Positions 16,881-25,108 of a stretch of 64,000 nucleotides of DNA are shown piece by piece; the stretch's first letter is position 1; each line of letters starts with the position of its first letter. Location: the NCBI GenBank assembly GCA_025454405.1, contig JALOON010000048.1:37856-101855 (forward strand), read 5' to 3'. The notes below the pieces were generated by a model that was not told where the DNA came from, did no database searches, and saw only the letters and a list, made by a program, of their open reading frames with translations. The position numbers and the translations under genes are program-made. This DNA comes from Oscillatoriaceae cyanobacterium Prado104. Lineage in GTDB: Bacteria > Cyanobacteriota > Cyanobacteriia > Cyanobacteriales > Microcoleaceae.

Positions 16881-17006
16881 AATGGGAATCGGGAATCGGG
16901 CATCGGGCATCGGGAATGAAATATTGAAAATTGGGAATCGGGCATCGGGCATTGGAAATGAAATAATGGGAATCGGGCATCGGGCATCGGGAATCGGGAA
17001 TGAAAG
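16881..17006. repeat. Heptanucleotide-type short tandem repeats
   Basis: Degenerate direct repeats of GGGAATCGGGCATCGGGCAT separated by GAATGAAAT-like spacers. These are short tandem repetitive sequences typical of filamentous cyanobacteria. They occupy the space between the start of the SDR-CIA30 gene and the end of the phytochrome gene. Confidence 0.85.
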
Positions 17007-17100
17007 AAGGGAAATTGCTAATACTAATCATCAATTATCCCGATCGTAATGCAGGTTATTTAACGGTAGTTCCTGTTGGCGATCGCCCTTTTTCCTTCCG

Positions 17101-19620
17101 CTACGGCACTGTATTTTTCATGGTTTGACTCATTGGGATTTCAAGAATTAACTGCGTTCCCTTACCTGGTGCCGAAATACAAGTTAGTTTGCCACCGTGT
17201 TTTTTTACTACTATTTCGCGGGCGATCGCCAAACCTAAACCCGCACCTTTTCCCGCAGGTTTTGTGGTAAAAAACGGCTCGAATATTTGCTGTTTTACTG
17301 CTGCGTTCAGACCTGTTGCGTTATCGATAATGCGAATTTCTACGCTGTTTTTACCCGCAGCAACTTTTGTCTGAATTCTAATTTTTCCCGACTCGATCGA
17401 GCAATTTTCTCCCCCGCACTCTGCCGACAAATTGTTGCCAGCAAATGCTTCTTCTAGAGCGTCAATTGCGTTGGTCAACACATTCATAAATACTTGGTTC
17501 AGAGCGACTGGATAACATTCGATCGCGGGCAAACATCCGTATTCTTTAATTAAGTGAATTGGCGGGCGATCGGGTTTCGGTTTCAGTCGGTTGCTCAAAA
17601 TCATCAAAGTGCTGTCCAGTCCGTCGTGAATGTCCACTGATTTAATTTCGGCTTCATCAATTCTAGAGAAGTTTTGCAGCGATTGCAGTATCTCGCGAAT
17701 GCGGTTTGCCCCGACTTTCATAGAACCCAGCAATTTCGGCAAGTCTTGAATTAGAAAATCTAATTCTTCTGTTTCTATTTCGGATTTAATTTCTTGCAGC
17801 GGTTCGGGATAGTGCTGCTGGTAAAGTTGCAGCAAATTAATCAGTTTTTGGCTGTATTCGTTGGCATAGCTGAGATTGCCATCTATGAAGTTAATCGGGT
17901 TTTTTAACTCGCCAGCTACCGCCGAAACTAACTGTCCCAAACAAGACATTTTCTCGCTTTGTACCAGTTGAGTTTGCGCGCGCTGGAGCTCGTACATTGC
18001 TGTTTCTAAATGAGCTGCTTTTTGCCGTTCTCTGGCGGCAGATATTTCTAGTGCTATATTTAATTTTTTGAGTTTTTCTGCTTGACGCAGCACTATATTT
18101 ACCATTGCTTTTTTTAATTCCAGTGCTGCATTTATTTCACATTCTTTCCAAGGTAAGGATTTACAAGTCACTGTTTCTTTCCACAAATCGAATGATTTTC
18201 TGGGAGTTAGTTTTTCGTTGCCATCTTTGTCTACTTCTAGGCTTTTTTTGGGTTCTCCCGCCCAATTTACAGTTGTAATGACTTCCGGACGAAACCACAA
18301 AACGTATATTTTTTGTGCTTGCGATATTTCTAGGGCCAAACAGCCGCTGGCTGTGTCTTTAAATTCCGCAGCTTCTGGATAGCATTTGGCAAGCGAATCT
18401 GTATAAAATATTTCTTGCTTGAGGTTGGCTTGCACCCACTTTATTAAGTATTGGAGCGCAGCTTCTTGAGGCGTTTTACCGACTAGATAGCGTTCTTTTC
18501 CAAAGACGATCGCCACTCCAGAAGCGCTAACTGCATCCAGCAAGTTTTGCTGGCATTTAGCTAACATTTCTGACAGGCTTTCAGATGCGGATATATTTTC
18601 AACTATTTGGGTTTGAATTGATTTGAGCAGCAGTTTGTAGTCGTAGTCTTCGTCGCTTGCTTTTGATTGCAATTCTAAAGACATGACTTGCCCGATGAAT
18701 TCGCAAGCGGCGCGAACTTCGTAGTCGAGGTATTTTGGCGCGTAATTGTGGCAAGCAATCAAACCCCACAATTTCTGGTTTTTTATTAAAGATATTGACA
18801 TGGAAGCGACAACTCCCATGTTTTGCAGGTATTCTATATGGATGGGAGAAACGCTTCTCAAAACGCTGAAACTGAGATCTAGCGGTCGATCGGTTAGGGG
18901 ATTGTCGGTCGGAAATAGTGCGACTGGTTGGTAGTTAATATCCGGAATCAATCTCAACCAATTTTTAGTATAAAGTTTTCTGGCTTGTTTGGGAATATCG
19001 GAACTGGGATAGTTTAAGCCTAAATATGGTATGATATATTCGTTTTTAGCTTCAGCTATGACAGCGCCGTTATCTTCTGGGTCAAATTTATATATCATTA
19101 CTCTGTCAAATCCCGCGAGTTTTCTCACTTCTTCTACGGTTTTTTGACAGAGGCTGTTGATGTTTTGTGCGCTTTGAATTTTGGCGATCGCAGCTTTTAC
19201 GGAATGATACAAACTAAAAACAGAAATGTTTTCTTGGGTGGTTGCTAATTCTAGTTCAACGATCGCGACTCCTTCCACGCGATGCAGTATGCAGTCAAAA
19301 TCTAATAATTGGTCTGCTTTAAATGCAGATAATTTAATCGGATTGACTGTTTTTAAGTTTTCATTAAGCAAACAGGCTTTGAGTTTTTCGACTGCGGCTT
19401 TATCTAAAAATAAGCTCAAATCTTGACCGATCGCGCTTGTGACATCTACTCCCAATAAATCTCGGACATTTTCACTAATTTGCAGTATTTCTAATTCCGG
19501 TTCCCGGACAGCAATCAGTATCCCGTGCGGCTGAATGTGTCCCGATATTTGAATTGGTTCTCTGTCGCAGTTAGTCCAGTCAAATTCTTCGATTTCTGTA
19601 ATTGCCATTGGCCGTTCCAT
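17101..19620 (-). CDS. Bacteriophytochrome (PAS-GAF-PHY) with degenerate histidine-kinase module
   Basis: This 839-residue photoreceptor has a PAS domain with Cys18 in the TNCDREPIQISGHIQPHG context, the biliverdin-attachment position of BphP-type phytochromes. The GAF domain has NYPSSDIPKQARKLY, but SVLRSVSPIHIEYLQNMGV has Ile where Cph1-type phytochromes have the chromophore Cys. The PHY tongue PRKSF is near residue 470. The C-terminal kinase keeps an N box (NQVFMNVLTNAIDAL) and G2 (GKGAGLGLAIAREI). The H-box, however, reads AVAGELKNP, with Gly570 replacing the phosphoacceptor His, and the G1 box reads DNATGLN instead of DNGxG. It probably binds biliverdin but cannot autophosphorylate in the usual way. 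Confidence 0.9.
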   Translation of the reverse strand: MERPMAITEIEEFDWTNCDREPIQISGHIQPHGILIAVREPELEILQISENVRDLLGVDVTSAIGQDLSLFLDKAAVEKLKACLLNENLKTVNPIKLSAFKADQLLDFDCILHRVEGVAIVELELATTQENISVFSLYHSVKAAIAKIQSAQNINSLCQKTVEEVRKLAGFDRVMIYKFDPEDNGAVIAEAKNEYIIPYLGLNYPSSDIPKQARKLYTKNWLRLIPDINYQPVALFPTDNPLTDRPLDLSFSVLRSVSPIHIEYLQNMGVVASMSISLIKNQKLWGLIACHNYAPKYLDYEVRAACEFIGQVMSLELQSKASDEDYDYKLLLKSIQTQIVENISASESLSEMLAKCQQNLLDAVSASGVAIVFGKERYLVGKTPQEAALQYLIKWVQANLKQEIFYTDSLAKCYPEAAEFKDTASGCLALEISQAQKIYVLWFRPEVITTVNWAGEPKKSLEVDKDGNEKLTPRKSFDLWKETVTCKSLPWKECEINAALELKKAMVNIVLRQAEKLKKLNIALEISAARERQKAAHLETAMYELQRAQTQLVQSEKMSCLGQLVSAVAGELKNPINFIDGNLSYANEYSQKLINLLQLYQQHYPEPLQEIKSEIETEELDFLIQDLPKLLGSMKVGANRIREILQSLQNFSRIDEAEIKSVDIHDGLDSTLMILSNRLKPKPDRPPIHLIKEYGCLPAIECYPVALNQVFMNVLTNAIDALEEAFAGNNLSAECGGENCSIESGKIRIQTKVAAGKNSVEIRIIDNATGLNAAVKQQIFEPFFTTKPAGKGAGLGLAIAREIVVKKHGGKLTCISAPGKGTQLILEIPMSQTMKNTVP

Positions 19621-19907
19621 TTTATCTTTTTGTGCTGTAAATTGTGCCGGTAGTTAGGTTGATTTGCGGTTGTTCAATATTTTGCTGCCGGTCTCTCAAT
19701 TATGACACCAAGTAATACCCCATTCAAGCAATTATTTTAATTTGTAAGTAAATAGTCAAATTTTACCGGCAGCAAGCAGAAGAGGAAAATGTATCTTAGG
19801 AACGAGCGATCGGGCACAATCTTAAATTAAGGTGTTATTGACTAGATATCTAGGTCAAGTCAAGTTAAGCTGTTTAAGTATATTCAACAGGTCCGACAAT
19901 TATACTG

Positions 19908-20294
19908 ATGCTCGATTTCAATACCGTTACCGAATTTTCGCATGCATACTGCATTAGTATCTGTGCATTTTTAGTTCCGGCAAACTTGCTGGTAACTTTG
20001 CTGACAATAATTTTGACAGGAAGCAACAGATCGCGCTGGCAAATAAGGGCATCGGCGGCTGTTGCCAGCCTCTGCGCTACTGCAATGATATTTCACGTTT
20101 TTACCTGGTTTGCGATCGGCGTAGTAATGGCTCCAACATACATTTTGTTATTGTTGGGAATTACTTGTTTGACCGTCAATAGCTGGGCAGTAGCACATCC
20201 TGCGAGCATGAGGCAATTAATTGAAATTGCAGTGTCGGCCGCGAAGGAAGGCATCAGAGTTGTCCGCAGCAAAAAGGCAGAAATCGGGTTTTAG
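19908..20294 (+). CDS. Small membrane protein of unknown function
   Basis: This 128-residue protein has three predicted membrane spans (AYCISICAFLVPANLLVTLL; AAVASLCATAMIFHVFTWF; VVMAPTYILLLLGITCLTV) and a short amphipathic, basic C-terminus (VSAAKEGIRVVRSKKAEIGF). I recognise no family by name. Codon use and HIP1 sites match the neighbours. It is transcribed away from the phytochrome gene. Confidence 0.6.
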   Translation: MLDFNTVTEFSHAYCISICAFLVPANLLVTLLTIILTGSNRSRWQIRASAAVASLCATAMIFHVFTWFAIGVVMAPTYILLLLGITCLTVNSWAVAHPASMRQLIEIAVSAAKEGIRVVRSKKAEIGF

Positions 20295-20344
20295 GTTTGA
20301 GGTTTGAGGTTTCTTTTCTAACACCTACAACTGAATACATACCA

Positions 20345-20515
20345 CCGACTTCTTCCTTCTTCCTGATTCTTCCTTCTTCCTAATTCCTTCTTCCTGATTC
20401 CTTGTTCTCTCTTCTTCCTTCTTCCGAATGACTAGGTTCATACGAATAATTCATCCGTGTATCCGTGTCATAATCCGTGTTGTGCCTTCCTTCTTCCTTC
20501 TTCCTTCTTCCTTCA
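20345..20515. repeat. Pyrimidine-rich CTTCTTC heptamer repeats
   Basis: Two blocks (about 20345-20427 and 20484-20515) of TTCTTCC/CTTCTTC units form a strongly strand-biased CT tract. A shorter block is found at 35159-35187. They separate the convergent membrane-protein and HPt genes. Confidence 0.85.
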
Positions 20516-20520
20516 CAAAC

Positions 20521-21378
20521 TTATTCCGGCTCTCGATCGCGACAGTTTGCTTCTTCCGGACCGCGGGGATGTACGGTACAGTTGAGGTGATAGCCGCCGT
20601 CGCTTCTACCGTAATAGTACCGGCATCCCCTGCAAGTTGCGGGGCGCTCGATCGTCCTGCGGTAAGCGGGAAAATCCGCCAGCGACATTACGGAATAGTC
20701 GCGCTGAGTTTGGACGGTGCCAATCTGGGCCCCGGAGAGTTCGACGGCTTGGCGGATGCTTTCGAGGCGGCTGTAGGGGGGCAGGTAGATGTCAATAGAA
20801 ACGCGAAGGCCGGATTCTTCCTGTTCGTTGCGGGTAATCGTACCTCCGAGCAAACCGACGCGGGTGGCGATAGCGCCTGAAAATCTGCTGAGATTGGTGC
20901 AGTAACCTGACATAACGTGAAGGTGTTCGTCAGTAGTAGCCCTGACAGTCAGCCGAGTCGGGATTAACACTCTCAAGTAAGCATCGAGTTCGTCAAAAAT
21001 CGGTTCGGCGAGAAAAACTATTTGATTTCCTGCCACCGGATCGAGTCCGAAATTTTTAGAAACTTTTTGCACCAGGGCGGCCAAAGTATCAAAAATTTGC
21101 GCCAATAGCGATTGCAGCCTGTTATCTACAGCGATCGGGCATTCCCTGAGCAGTTTTAAATAATCCTCAAGCCTGTGGGCGATCCGCTGAATGCTACTAT
21201 ATCGGAGCATAGAAGCGCCACCTTTAAGTGAGTGGGAGGCTCGGATGAGCTGGTGCATTCTTTGGGGAGATTGAACCGTGTTGGGCAAGTTCAGCAACCC
21301 TTGTTCGAGAGTGTGGAGGTGTTCGGCAGCTTCGTCAAGAAAGTAACCGACAATGCGCTGTAGTTCTTCTGAGAGCAT
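20521..21378 (-). CDS. HPt-domain phosphotransfer protein with Cys-rich C-terminal tail
   Basis: In this 285-residue protein, residues about 1-105 form a histidine phosphotransfer domain with the signature HQLIRASHSLKGGASML (phosphorylatable His). A middle region of about 110 residues (AEPIFDELDAYLRVLIPTRL onward) has no recognised domain. The C-terminus is a cysteine motif CRGCRYYYG...LNCTVHPRGPEEANC reminiscent of DUF6464-type cyanobacterial proteins and may bind a metal. ATG 21378 is preferred over the upstream TTG because GGAG lies at the right distance. No kinase or receiver gene is adjacent, so its partner is unknown. Confidence 0.75.
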   Translation of the reverse strand: MLSEELQRIVGYFLDEAAEHLHTLEQGLLNLPNTVQSPQRMHQLIRASHSLKGGASMLRYSSIQRIAHRLEDYLKLLRECPIAVDNRLQSLLAQIFDTLAALVQKVSKNFGLDPVAGNQIVFLAEPIFDELDAYLRVLIPTRLTVRATTDEHLHVMSGYCTNLSRFSGAIATRVGLLGGTITRNEQEESGLRVSIDIYLPPYSRLESIRQAVELSGAQIGTVQTQRDYSVMSLADFPAYRRTIERPATCRGCRYYYGRSDGGYHLNCTVHPRGPEEANCRDREPE

Positions 21379-21659
21379 AATTTTTTTCTCCGACAAGCAC
21401 CTTTCTACTAAAGAAATATCAACTTAACGTTTGCAAATCCAGTTCGTGATGTTGTTTGGTTTGCAGCGGATCGATCGCTATTGCGATCTACGGCAATCCC
21501 ACAGGCTCGTCAAAAATTTCGGTTCCTACATACAAGTTAACATAGCTGTGGCTAGTACGAGCAGCAAGCTAAGTTGTGGCTTGCGGACATTACTGTCTTT
21601 AACTCAAAACTCAAAATTCAAAACTCAAAACTCCTTACCAACTCTCAACTCTCAACTAT

Positions 21660-22448
21660 TCAAGCGCCCATCCCCGAATATTGTTTCAAACCCTGACGCC
21701 ACAGCCACCGATTCCACACAAAAAACACCGCGCCCCAACCCAACATTACCAACAAACCGCGCCCTAAATCTACGGGAAGTCCGATTAAAATTGAAGCGGG
21801 AAAATGAATCAAATAAGGAAATGGCGTCCACAAAATTACTTCGCGTACTGGGGCGGGAAATACTTCCAGCGGCGCTATGATTCCCGATAAAAACAGGTAA
21901 ATTAGAAACCAAAATTGTTCGATCGCGCTTGCTCTTTCCAGCCAAAAAGCAAACAGCGCAAAGGTATATTGTATCAAAAATCGCAGGCAAAAAGCAAATA
22001 TTATTACAAACACAAACAGCAAAAAACTACCCAAACTCGGCAGCCAAAAAGACTGCGGGTAAAGTGCAAAAAACAGCAGCACCAATCCCAATACAAAGGG
22101 CAATCTCGCAAACCTTTCGGAAACGTGCGATGCGAAGTGATGCCATACAGGGTCGATCGGCTGCAACAATTTCGGAGATAATCTACCTTGGACTACTTCT
22201 TTTTCAAATTCCCAAATTACCCAAACTACGTTGGTTTGCCTGACTATAAAGGCGGCTAAAAAGTATCGCGCAAAGTCGATCGACTTGAGTCCGAATTGAC
22301 CTGTTTGGGCGGCCTGCATCCAGACGCCCATCAAGATAAATGGCAGTGCGCCGGATAGCGCCCACAAGAATAATTCCGCTCGGTATTCGAGCATATAAGC
22401 GTAGTAGGTAATGAGAAATGTTTTTGCAACTCTGATGAATTTTGTCAT
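21660..22448 (-). CDS. ABC-2 type transporter permease
   Basis: This 262-residue membrane protein has six hydrophobic segments (AELFLWALSGALPFILMGVW; LPFVLGLVLLFFALYP; LGSFLLFVFVIIFAFCLRFL; WFLIYLFLSGIIAPLEVFP; LLVMLGWGAVFFVWNRWLW). It resembles the cyanobacterial ABC-2/DUF990-type permease. The start is set at MTKFIRVAKT (22448). It lies 125 bp downstream of its probable ATPase, with repeats in between. Related systems have a second permease subunit elsewhere. The substrate is unknown. Confidence 0.82.
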   Translation of the reverse strand: MTKFIRVAKTFLITYYAYMLEYRAELFLWALSGALPFILMGVWMQAAQTGQFGLKSIDFARYFLAAFIVRQTNVVWVIWEFEKEVVQGRLSPKLLQPIDPVWHHFASHVSERFARLPFVLGLVLLFFALYPQSFWLPSLGSFLLFVFVIIFAFCLRFLIQYTFALFAFWLERASAIEQFWFLIYLFLSGIIAPLEVFPAPVREVILWTPFPYLIHFPASILIGLPVDLGRGLLVMLGWGAVFFVWNRWLWRQGLKQYSGMGA

Positions 22449-22450
22449 AA

Positions 22451-22573
22451 GTAGGTTGGGTTGAGGAACGAAACCCAACACAATTGATTGATGTTGTTGG
22501 GTAATTGATGTTGTTGGATAATTTACGAGGAAAACTCAAAGTCCCCCTTCTTAAGGGGGATTTAGGGGGATCT
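22451..22573. repeat. Two extragenic repeats inside the ABC operon (families D and E)
   Basis: Family E (GTAGGTTGGGTTGAGGAACG followed by AAACCCAAC) lies at 22451-22479. Family D (CCCCCTTCTTAAGGGGGATT plus TAGGGGGATCT), a perfect CCCCCTT/AAGGGGG hairpin, lies at 22539-22573. Family D recurs at 29723-29757 and family E at 44012-44042 and around 44198. Confidence 0.8.
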
Positions 22574-23554
22574 CTAAACTTTTCCCGTGCGAAAAACTCG
22601 ACCGATTACTTCTTCGATCGGCGGATCGGTAACAGTCAAATCCACTACTTGCAAATCGGCCAAAATCTTCGCCACGCTCGCCGTCAATTCCTCCCTTTTT
22701 ACCAAAAACCTTACCGATTGCCCTTCAATAGATTCTACCTCACCGTAAGCAGAAACTTTCTCCTTTGACACCGGATTAGATAATTCTACTTGAACTTCTC
22801 GATAAGGTGCAAATCGATCGAGCAATCCGTCCAAACTGCCATCATAAACTAATAGCCCTTCGTGAATTAACAAAACCCGCTTGCACAAAGCAGTAATATC
22901 AGCCATGTAGTGACTTGTCAAAAGTACCGTTGCTTGATAGCGATCGTTGTATTCCCGCAAGAATTCCCTCACGCTAAATTGCGCGTTGACATCCAAACCT
23001 AAAGTCGGTTCATCTAAAAACAATACCTCCGGTTGGTGCAGCAGCGCCGCCATCAATTCCGCTTTCATCCGTTCGCCTAAAGATAGCTTGCGCACGGGCT
23101 GATTTAACTTGCCTTGCAGCGACAGCATCTCTGTCAATTCTCCGACTCGCTGGCGGTAATCTTTATCGGGAATTCCGTAGACTGCTGCATTGATTTTCAA
23201 CGAATCCAGCACGGGCAAATCCCAAATTAACTGCTGTTTTTGTCCCATCACTAACGTGATTTTTTGCAAGAAATCAGTTTCGCGGCGAAACGGAGTACGA
23301 TCGCACACTTTCACTGTCCCTGCTGAGGGATAAATCAAGCCAGTCAGCATTTTTAGCGTCGTAGTTTTACCCGCCCCGTTAGCCCCGAGAAACCCCACAA
23401 CTTCCCCCGATTCGATGCTGAAAGAAACGCCCTCAACCGCTTTCACGTTGCGGTAAGTGCGGCTGAAAAAATGCCGCAGCGTCCCTTTAAGTCCCGGTTC
23501 TTTAATGGCTACCGGATAAACTTTGCTCAAGTCTTCAACTAAGATAATTGGCAT
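22574..23554 (-). CDS. ABC transporter ATP-binding protein
   Basis: This 326-residue ABC ATPase has Walker A GANGAGKTT (residues about 56-64), a Q-loop in LVMGQKQQLIWDLP, the signature LSLGERMKAELM, Walker B LFLDEPTLGLD and the switch His in LTSHYM. A C-terminal extension of about 80 residues (REVQVELSNPVSKEKVSAYG onward) is typical of ABC-2 drug or polysaccharide-type exporters. It is the first gene of a two-gene minus-strand operon with the permease. Confidence 0.9.
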   Translation of the reverse strand: MPIILVEDLSKVYPVAIKEPGLKGTLRHFFSRTYRNVKAVEGVSFSIESGEVVGFLGANGAGKTTTLKMLTGLIYPSAGTVKVCDRTPFRRETDFLQKITLVMGQKQQLIWDLPVLDSLKINAAVYGIPDKDYRQRVGELTEMLSLQGKLNQPVRKLSLGERMKAELMAALLHQPEVLFLDEPTLGLDVNAQFSVREFLREYNDRYQATVLLTSHYMADITALCKRVLLIHEGLLVYDGSLDGLLDRFAPYREVQVELSNPVSKEKVSAYGEVESIEGQSVRFLVKREELTASVAKILADLQVVDLTVTDPPIEEVIGRVFRTGKV

Positions 23555-23661
23555 CAGCTCATCTTTTAACTTTTATTTTAATTTGCAACTTTCGATCGAG
23601 GCTGTGCCAAGATAGAGGAGTTGCAAAACATCCATTATTACATTTCGATCGGTTTACAGCT

Positions 23662-24468
23662 ATGGTACTTACACCGGATAATTCAGGCATCCCCCGTTTG
23701 GTAGGAGACAATTCTCCTGAAAATATTGTACTTGCAGTGGGACAACTCGCTAATTTTCCCGGCGGAGTTTGGATGCTTGGGGGCAACGATACTGTCAGGG
23801 GTTCATCAGACGCAGAACGAATTTTTGGCAACGATAACAGAGACAGTCTGGTAGGCGGTGCGGGCGATGATTCTATTTACGGGGGCAAAGAGGATGATGA
23901 TGTTGTAGGGGAAATTGGTAATGATTTCTTGACAGGCGATCGAAATAACGATTTTGTTGATGGCGGTGCAGGCAACGATTTATTGCGCGGCGGTAGGGGT
24001 GTCGATTTGTTAGTTGGTGGCGAGGGAAACGATACTTTAATTGGGGATTTAGATGTTGATATTTATAAAGGCGGTACGGGTAGCGATGTGTTTGTTTTGA
24101 GGGTGGATCAAGCGGGACAAAGAGTTGTGGGTGCGGAGGTGCCAGATGCGATAATTGTAGATTTTGGAGCTGGCGATTCGATCGGAATTAGTACGGCGTT
24201 TACTGCTAGTAATATATCGCTGGAACAAGTAAGTTACAGTCTCAACGATCCGAGACTTTTGTTGGTCGATCCTTCAACTTTATCGGGCGGCACGAGTTTG
24301 TTGGCGAAGGGCAATATTTCGCTGCAAGATTTAGATCCCGATCGTAACGGGCAGGTTGAAGCTACCAATATTAGATTTGGCGCGACGAATGCCTTGTTGG
24401 GAACTGTGCTGAATGTGACGCCTGCCGATTTAACAGGTCGTTTTGTTAATGTTAGTTCGTTGCTCTAA
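23662..24468 (+). CDS. RTX/hemolysin-type calcium-binding protein
   Basis: This 268-residue protein has a run of RTX nonapeptides (LVGGAGDDSIYGG, VDGGAGNDLLRGG, LLVGGEGNDTLIG; consensus GGxGxDxLx), which fold as a Ca2+-binding beta-roll, then a C-terminal domain (GGTGSDVFVLRVDQAGQ, IIVDFGAGDSIGI) usual in cyanobacterial RTX proteins. There is no N-terminal signal peptide, as expected for type I secretion. The start is placed at ATG 23662; the frame is open further upstream but that part is non-conserved. No catalytic domain is present, so it may be a surface or S-layer-like protein. Confidence 0.8.
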   Translation: MVLTPDNSGIPRLVGDNSPENIVLAVGQLANFPGGVWMLGGNDTVRGSSDAERIFGNDNRDSLVGGAGDDSIYGGKEDDDVVGEIGNDFLTGDRNNDFVDGGAGNDLLRGGRGVDLLVGGEGNDTLIGDLDVDIYKGGTGSDVFVLRVDQAGQRVVGAEVPDAIIVDFGAGDSIGISTAFTASNISLEQVSYSLNDPRLLLVDPSTLSGGTSLLAKGNISLQDLDPDRNGQVEATNIRFGATNALLGTVLNVTPADLTGRFVNVSSLL

Positions 24469-25108
24469 TCCACACAAAACTCAAGCATCAATATTGAAGA
24501 AACGGGGTTTTTACAAAAGCAGCAGGCTGCAACCCGCGCATCCCAAAAAAAACGCTTTCTGACCGCCTGCAGGTCATAAAAAAAGGTTCGTAGTGAGGAC
24601 TTCAGTCCGCAAATTCCCAGGACTTAAGTCCTCACTACAAACTATCGTGCGATCGCGTGGTTTTTTTCTATTTTTAAGCGGCAGGTTAGAGACCCGATCG
24701 CCCGCTTAATTTATTGTATTTAAGCAACAAACATCTGTTGAAGTCAATTCATAAAATTCATCGATTTACTTCATAAAACTCACGAATTTGAAATGCTTTC
24801 CTTATCAAATATCGCACTTAAGAGTATGAAATAAGCGCCGAGAAAAGTCAATTCATATATTTCATCGATCGACTTCATAAAATTGAAAACTTCAAGTTCA
24901 TAAAGTTCATAAAATTCATAAGTTGAAGTTCATAAAAATCATATTTGTAAAAATATATTGCGATCGCTAGACATGAAGATAACATTGACTTACTAATATA
25001 GCCATCAGACACAATTAACAAAATTCTGAACTAAATAGGCGATCGCAGTGTTGAAATTGTCTAAGTTGCTGGGTGCGTAAATCCTGTAAAAAAATACTGC
25101 GTAACTTT
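24469..25108. other. Intergenic region with family A repeat and TTCATAAA direct repeats
   Basis: No gene is seen. A family A palindrome occupies about 24587-24644. The stretch 24741-24945 is AT-rich and holds two related 38-bp units (GTCAATTCATAAAATTCATC at 24743 and GTCAATTCATATATTTCATC at 24846, each continuing GAT..ACTTCATAAAA). A cluster of TTCATAAA(A/G)TTCAT steps follows at 24897-24935. They precede the atypical kinase gene. Confidence 0.7.
24743..24939. repeat. TTCATAAA-type direct repeats upstream of a kinase gene
   Basis: TTCATAAA or close variants occur at least seven times, including a duplicated 38-bp unit about 103 bp apart and a compact array at 24897-24939. Spacing is near 9-11 bp within the array, so binding sites on one face of the helix are possible. 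No regulator is known to me for this motif. Confidence 0.55.

Noticed and set aside
16881..17006. Regular repeats considered as a CRISPR array
   Set aside because: Units are only 7-14 bp and degenerate, with no unique 30-40-bp spacers; the same holds for 20345-20515, 39214-39387 and 47185-47295.
21431..21880. 149-codon plus-strand frame overlapping the ABC permease 3' end
   Set aside because: Antisense to the permease and composed of short AACTCAAAA repeats.
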